The notes beneath the pieces are model-generated. The model was given only the letters and a program-made list of their open reading frames with translations, did not search any database and was not told the DNA's origin. From assembly GCA_002389055.1 (NCBI GenBank), contig DGNT01000172.1:1-7121 (forward strand): a stretch of DNA of 7,121 nucleotides. The letters run 5' to 3'. Below are positions 5,308-7,121 of the stretch, in pieces. The stretch's first letter is position 1; every line of letters begins with the position of its first letter. The position numbers and the translations under genes were made by a program. This DNA is from Alcanivorax sp. UBA4485 (lineage in GTDB: Bacteria > Pseudomonadota > Gammaproteobacteria > Pseudomonadales > Alcanivoracaceae).

Positions 5308-6237
5308 ATGTCGAAAACCGCTTTCGTCTTTCCCGGCCAGGGCTCCCAGAGCCTGGGTATGCTGGCCGATTTCGCCGAGCGCGTTCCGGTGCGCCAGGCG
5401 TTCCAGGAGGCCTCCGGCGCCTTGGATCTGGATCTTTGGCAACTGGCTCAGGAAGGCCCGGAAGAGGCCCTCAACAGCACCGAAAACACCCAGCCGCTGC
5501 TGCTCACCGCCGGTGTGGCCCTGTGGAAGCTGTGGGAGCAGGCCGGCGGCGCCCGTCCCGACCGGCTCGCCGGCCACAGCCTGGGCGAATACACCGCGCT
5601 CACCTGCGCCGGGGTGATCACCCTGGGCGACGCCGTGCGCCTGGTGCGGCGGCGCGGTGAATTGATGCAGGCCGCGGTGGCCGACGGCGAGGGCCGCATG
5701 GCCGCAATCCTGGGCCTGGACGACGACCAGGTCCGCCAGGCCTGCGCCGACGCCGCCCAGCGCGAGGTGGTGGAAGCGGTTAACTTCAATGCCCCGGGCC
5801 AGGTGGTGATCGCCGGCCAGGTGAGCGCCGTGGAGCGGGCCATCGAGGCCTGCAAGGCCGCCGGCGCCAAGCGGGCCATGGCCCTGCCGGTGAGCGTGCC
5901 GTCCCACTGCGCGCTGATGCGCCCGGCGGCGGACAAGCTGGCCGAGCAACTGCAGCGCACCAAATTCTTTGCGCCGGAGCTGCCGGTGATCAATAACGTG
6001 GACGTCAGCGCGGAATCCGACCCGGACCGTATTCGCGGTGCGCTGGTGCGCCAGCTGCATTCGCCGGTGCGCTGGTCGGAAACGGTACGCGCGCTGGCCG
6101 CCGATGGCGTGTCCACGCTCTACGAGTGCGGGCCCGGCAAGGTGCTGTGTGGCCTGACCAAGCGCATCGACCGGGGCGTGGACGCCAAGCCCCTGGAAAA
6201 CGATGCCGCCTTTCAGAACGCGCTCACCGGCGCCTGA
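5308..6237 (+). CDS. fabD: Malonyl CoA-ACP transacylase
   Basis: FabD moves malonyl from CoA to acyl carrier protein, supplying the extender unit for fatty acid elongation in the cytosol. At 309 residues it matches the E. coli enzyme in size. The motifs are FPGQGSQ (8-14), GHSLGEY (89-95) with catalytic S91, R116 in LVRRRGELM, which binds the malonyl carboxylate, catalytic H200 in SVPSHCALM, and Q249 in VRQLHSPVRW. These correspond to S92, R117, H201 and Q250 of E. coli. The start is supported by AGAGG at 5296-5300, 7 nt before the ATG. The stop overlaps the fabG ribosome binding site, so the two genes are co-translated. fabH, present between plsX and fabD in E. coli, is absent here. Confidence 0.98.
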   Translation: MSKTAFVFPGQGSQSLGMLADFAERVPVRQAFQEASGALDLDLWQLAQEGPEEALNSTENTQPLLLTAGVALWKLWEQAGGARPDRLAGHSLGEYTALTCAGVITLGDAVRLVRRRGELMQAAVADGEGRMAAILGLDDDQVRQACADAAQREVVEAVNFNAPGQVVIAGQVSAVERAIEACKAAGAKRAMALPVSVPSHCALMRPAADKLAEQLQRTKFFAPELPVINNVDVSAESDPDRIRGALVRQLHSPVRWSETVRALAADGVSTLYECGPGKVLCGLTKRIDRGVDAKPLENDAAFQNALTGA

Positions 6238-6242
6238 GGAGA
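6236..6242 (+). promoter_or_regulatory. Ribosome binding site of fabG, overlapping the fabD stop
   Basis: GAGGAGA shares bases with the TGA of fabD and lies 5 nt before the ATG at 6248. It decides between that ATG and the in-frame ATG at 6203, which lies inside fabD. Confidence 0.85.
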
Positions 6243-6247
6243 ACCTT

Positions 6248-6982
6248 ATGAGCGAGGACAGAAAAGTAGCGCTGGTCACCGGCGCCACGCGCGGTATCGG
6301 CCAGGCGATCGCCGCCGAACTGGCCGGCGCCGGCTGGTTCGTGGTCGGCACCGCCACCAGCGACAAGGGCGCCACCGCCATCTCTGAAGCGCTCGGCGAG
6401 CAGGGCGCCGGCGTGGTGCTGAACGTGGCCGACGACGATTCCGTGGCCGACGGCCTCAAAGCGCTGAGCGCCGAGTACGGCGCGCCGCTGGTGCTGGTCA
6501 ACAACGCCGGCATCACCCGTGACAACTTGATGCTGCGCATGAAGGCGGATGAGTGGCAGGATGTGATCAACACCAACCTGAATTCGCTGTACCGGGTCAC
6601 CAAGGCCTGCCTGAAGGGCATGACCAAGGCCCGCTGGGGCCGGGTGATCAATATCAGCTCCGTGGTCGGCACCATGGGCAACGCCGGCCAGGCCAATTAC
6701 GCCGCCGCAAAAGGGGGCGTGGAAGGCTTCACGCGGGCCCTGGCGCGGGAGCTGGGGTCGCGCAACATCACCGTGAATTCGGTGGCGCCGGGCTTTATTC
6801 AGACCGATATGACCGACGGCCTGCCCGAGGCACAGCGCGAAGCGCTGCTTAGCGAAATACCGCTGGGGCGCTTGGGTTCGCCGGCGGAAGTGGCCAGCGC
6901 CGTGGGCTGGCTGGCCAGCGATGGCGGCGGTTATGTGACCGGCACCACGGTCCACGTGAACGGCGGGATGTTCACGGGTTGA
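6248..6982 (+). CDS. fabG: 3-oxoacyl-ACP reductase FabG
   Basis: FabG reduces 3-oxoacyl-ACP to 3-hydroxyacyl-ACP with NADPH, the first reduction in each round of fatty acid elongation. It is a short-chain dehydrogenase of 244 residues, the same length as E. coli FabG. The cofactor motif TGATRGIG is at 11-18, NNAG at 85-88, and the catalytic residues are N110, S138, Y151 and K155, the last three numbered as in E. coli. PGFIQTDMT (181-189) and the end VTGTTVHVNGGMF are also typical. The start at 6248 is chosen over the in-frame ATG at 6203 because it has a strong ribosome binding site, gives the family N-terminus (MSEDRKVALVTG) and avoids a 35-base overlap with fabD. Other SDR reductases look similar, but the neighbouring fabD and plsX make FabG nearly certain. 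Confidence 0.98.
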   Translation: MSEDRKVALVTGATRGIGQAIAAELAGAGWFVVGTATSDKGATAISEALGEQGAGVVLNVADDDSVADGLKALSAEYGAPLVLVNNAGITRDNLMLRMKADEWQDVINTNLNSLYRVTKACLKGMTKARWGRVINISSVVGTMGNAGQANYAAAKGGVEGFTRALARELGSRNITVNSVAPGFIQTDMTDGLPEAQREALLSEIPLGRLGSPAEVASAVGWLASDGGGYVTGTTVHVNGGMFTG

Positions 6983-7121
6983 GACATCGCCGGGGAAAAC
7001 CGCTAAGCTGCGCGTAGCCACGGCGTAAGGGCGATTTTCACAGGCGCCCAAACATTTGGAAACGAATCCGAGAAAACCGGCACCGAGAGCGGCTTGCATG
7101 CGCGAACAGCGTTCACCTAGA
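6983..7121 (+). other. Non-coding leader region after fabG, probably upstream of acpP
   Basis: No gene or strong terminator is visible in these 139 bp. Two items stand out. One is a small dyad, CCAAA-CA-TTTGG, at 7048-7059. The other is TTGCAT at 7094-7099, followed after 18 bp by TAGA at 7118-7121, which looks like a sigma70 promoter whose -10 is cut by the window edge. In related bacteria acpP follows fabG, so this would be its promoter region; that is inference. Confidence 0.45.

Noticed and set aside
6203..6205. ATG as a longer fabG start
   Set aside because: It lies inside fabD, lacks a good ribosome binding site and adds 15 residues not seen in the family. The ATG at 6248 has a strong site.
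5236..6696. Open frame of 486 codons on the reverse strand opposite fabD and fabG
   Set aside because: It lies across two certain genes, its protein is low-complexity (His, Ala, Gly and Arg rich) and shows no recognisable domain. Long antisense frames are common in GC-rich DNA.
7029..7049. GGGCG/CGCCC hairpin after fabG as a terminator
   Set aside because: The stem has only 5 bp with an 11-nt loop and is followed by A-rich rather than T-rich sequence.
7079..7099. Sigma54-like GGCAC ... TTGCA promoter
   Set aside because: The GG and GC elements are too far apart; the required 10-nt spacing between them is not met.
1..7121. Search for a defence, mobile or otherwise undescribed system
   Set aside because: All coding regions belong to known housekeeping families in a conserved order. 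No repeats, integrase, transposase, toxin or unexplained gene-sized gap is present.

Overview
The window is a housekeeping region from a GC-rich gammaproteobacterium. The gene order is rluC - HAD phosphatase - sppA - maf/yceF (reverse strand) - yceD - rpmF - plsX - fabD - fabG. From memory this is the arrangement of Pseudomonas and its relatives, where a HAD hydrolase and sppA lie between rluC and maf and fabH is missing between plsX and fabD. E. coli has neither insertion and does have fabH. GC-rich codon use and protein sequence suggest a Pseudomonadales/Oceanospirillales-type host, perhaps Alcanivorax-like. The genus cannot be fixed from the sequence alone.

Layout. Positions 3-2542 (+) hold a tightly packed unit: rluC (23S rRNA pseudouridine synthase, cut at the left edge), a HAD phosphatase whose start overlaps the rluC stop by 1 nt, and sppA (inner-membrane signal peptide peptidase), which starts immediately after the HAD stop. 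maf/yceF (-, 2539-3129) converges on sppA so closely that a single CTAG supplies both stop codons. The 161-bp divergent gap between maf and yceD carries a near-consensus sigma70 promoter that places the transcription start almost on the yceD ATG. yceD (23S rRNA accumulation protein) and rpmF (ribosomal protein L32) follow, then two hairpins, the second looking like an intrinsic terminator. plsX, fabD and fabG (phospholipid and fatty acid synthesis) complete the window. The last 139 bp hold no gene and probably lead into acpP, which is outside the window.

How the genes fit together. The region links ribosome production (RluC, YceD, L32) with membrane lipid synthesis. FabD makes malonyl-ACP, FabG performs the first reduction of each elongation cycle, and PlsX moves finished acyl chains from ACP to phosphate for phospholipid synthesis. 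SppA clears cut signal peptides from the membrane, and Maf/YceF is a nucleotide pyrophosphatase of the m7GTP-hydrolysing type.

I found no mobile element, CRISPR array, RNA gene or sign of a new system. The observations most worth a second look are regulatory: the apparently leaderless yceD-rpmF transcript, the tandem hairpins that may separate rpmF from plsX, the shared stop of sppA and maf, and a promoter-like element cut by the right edge.
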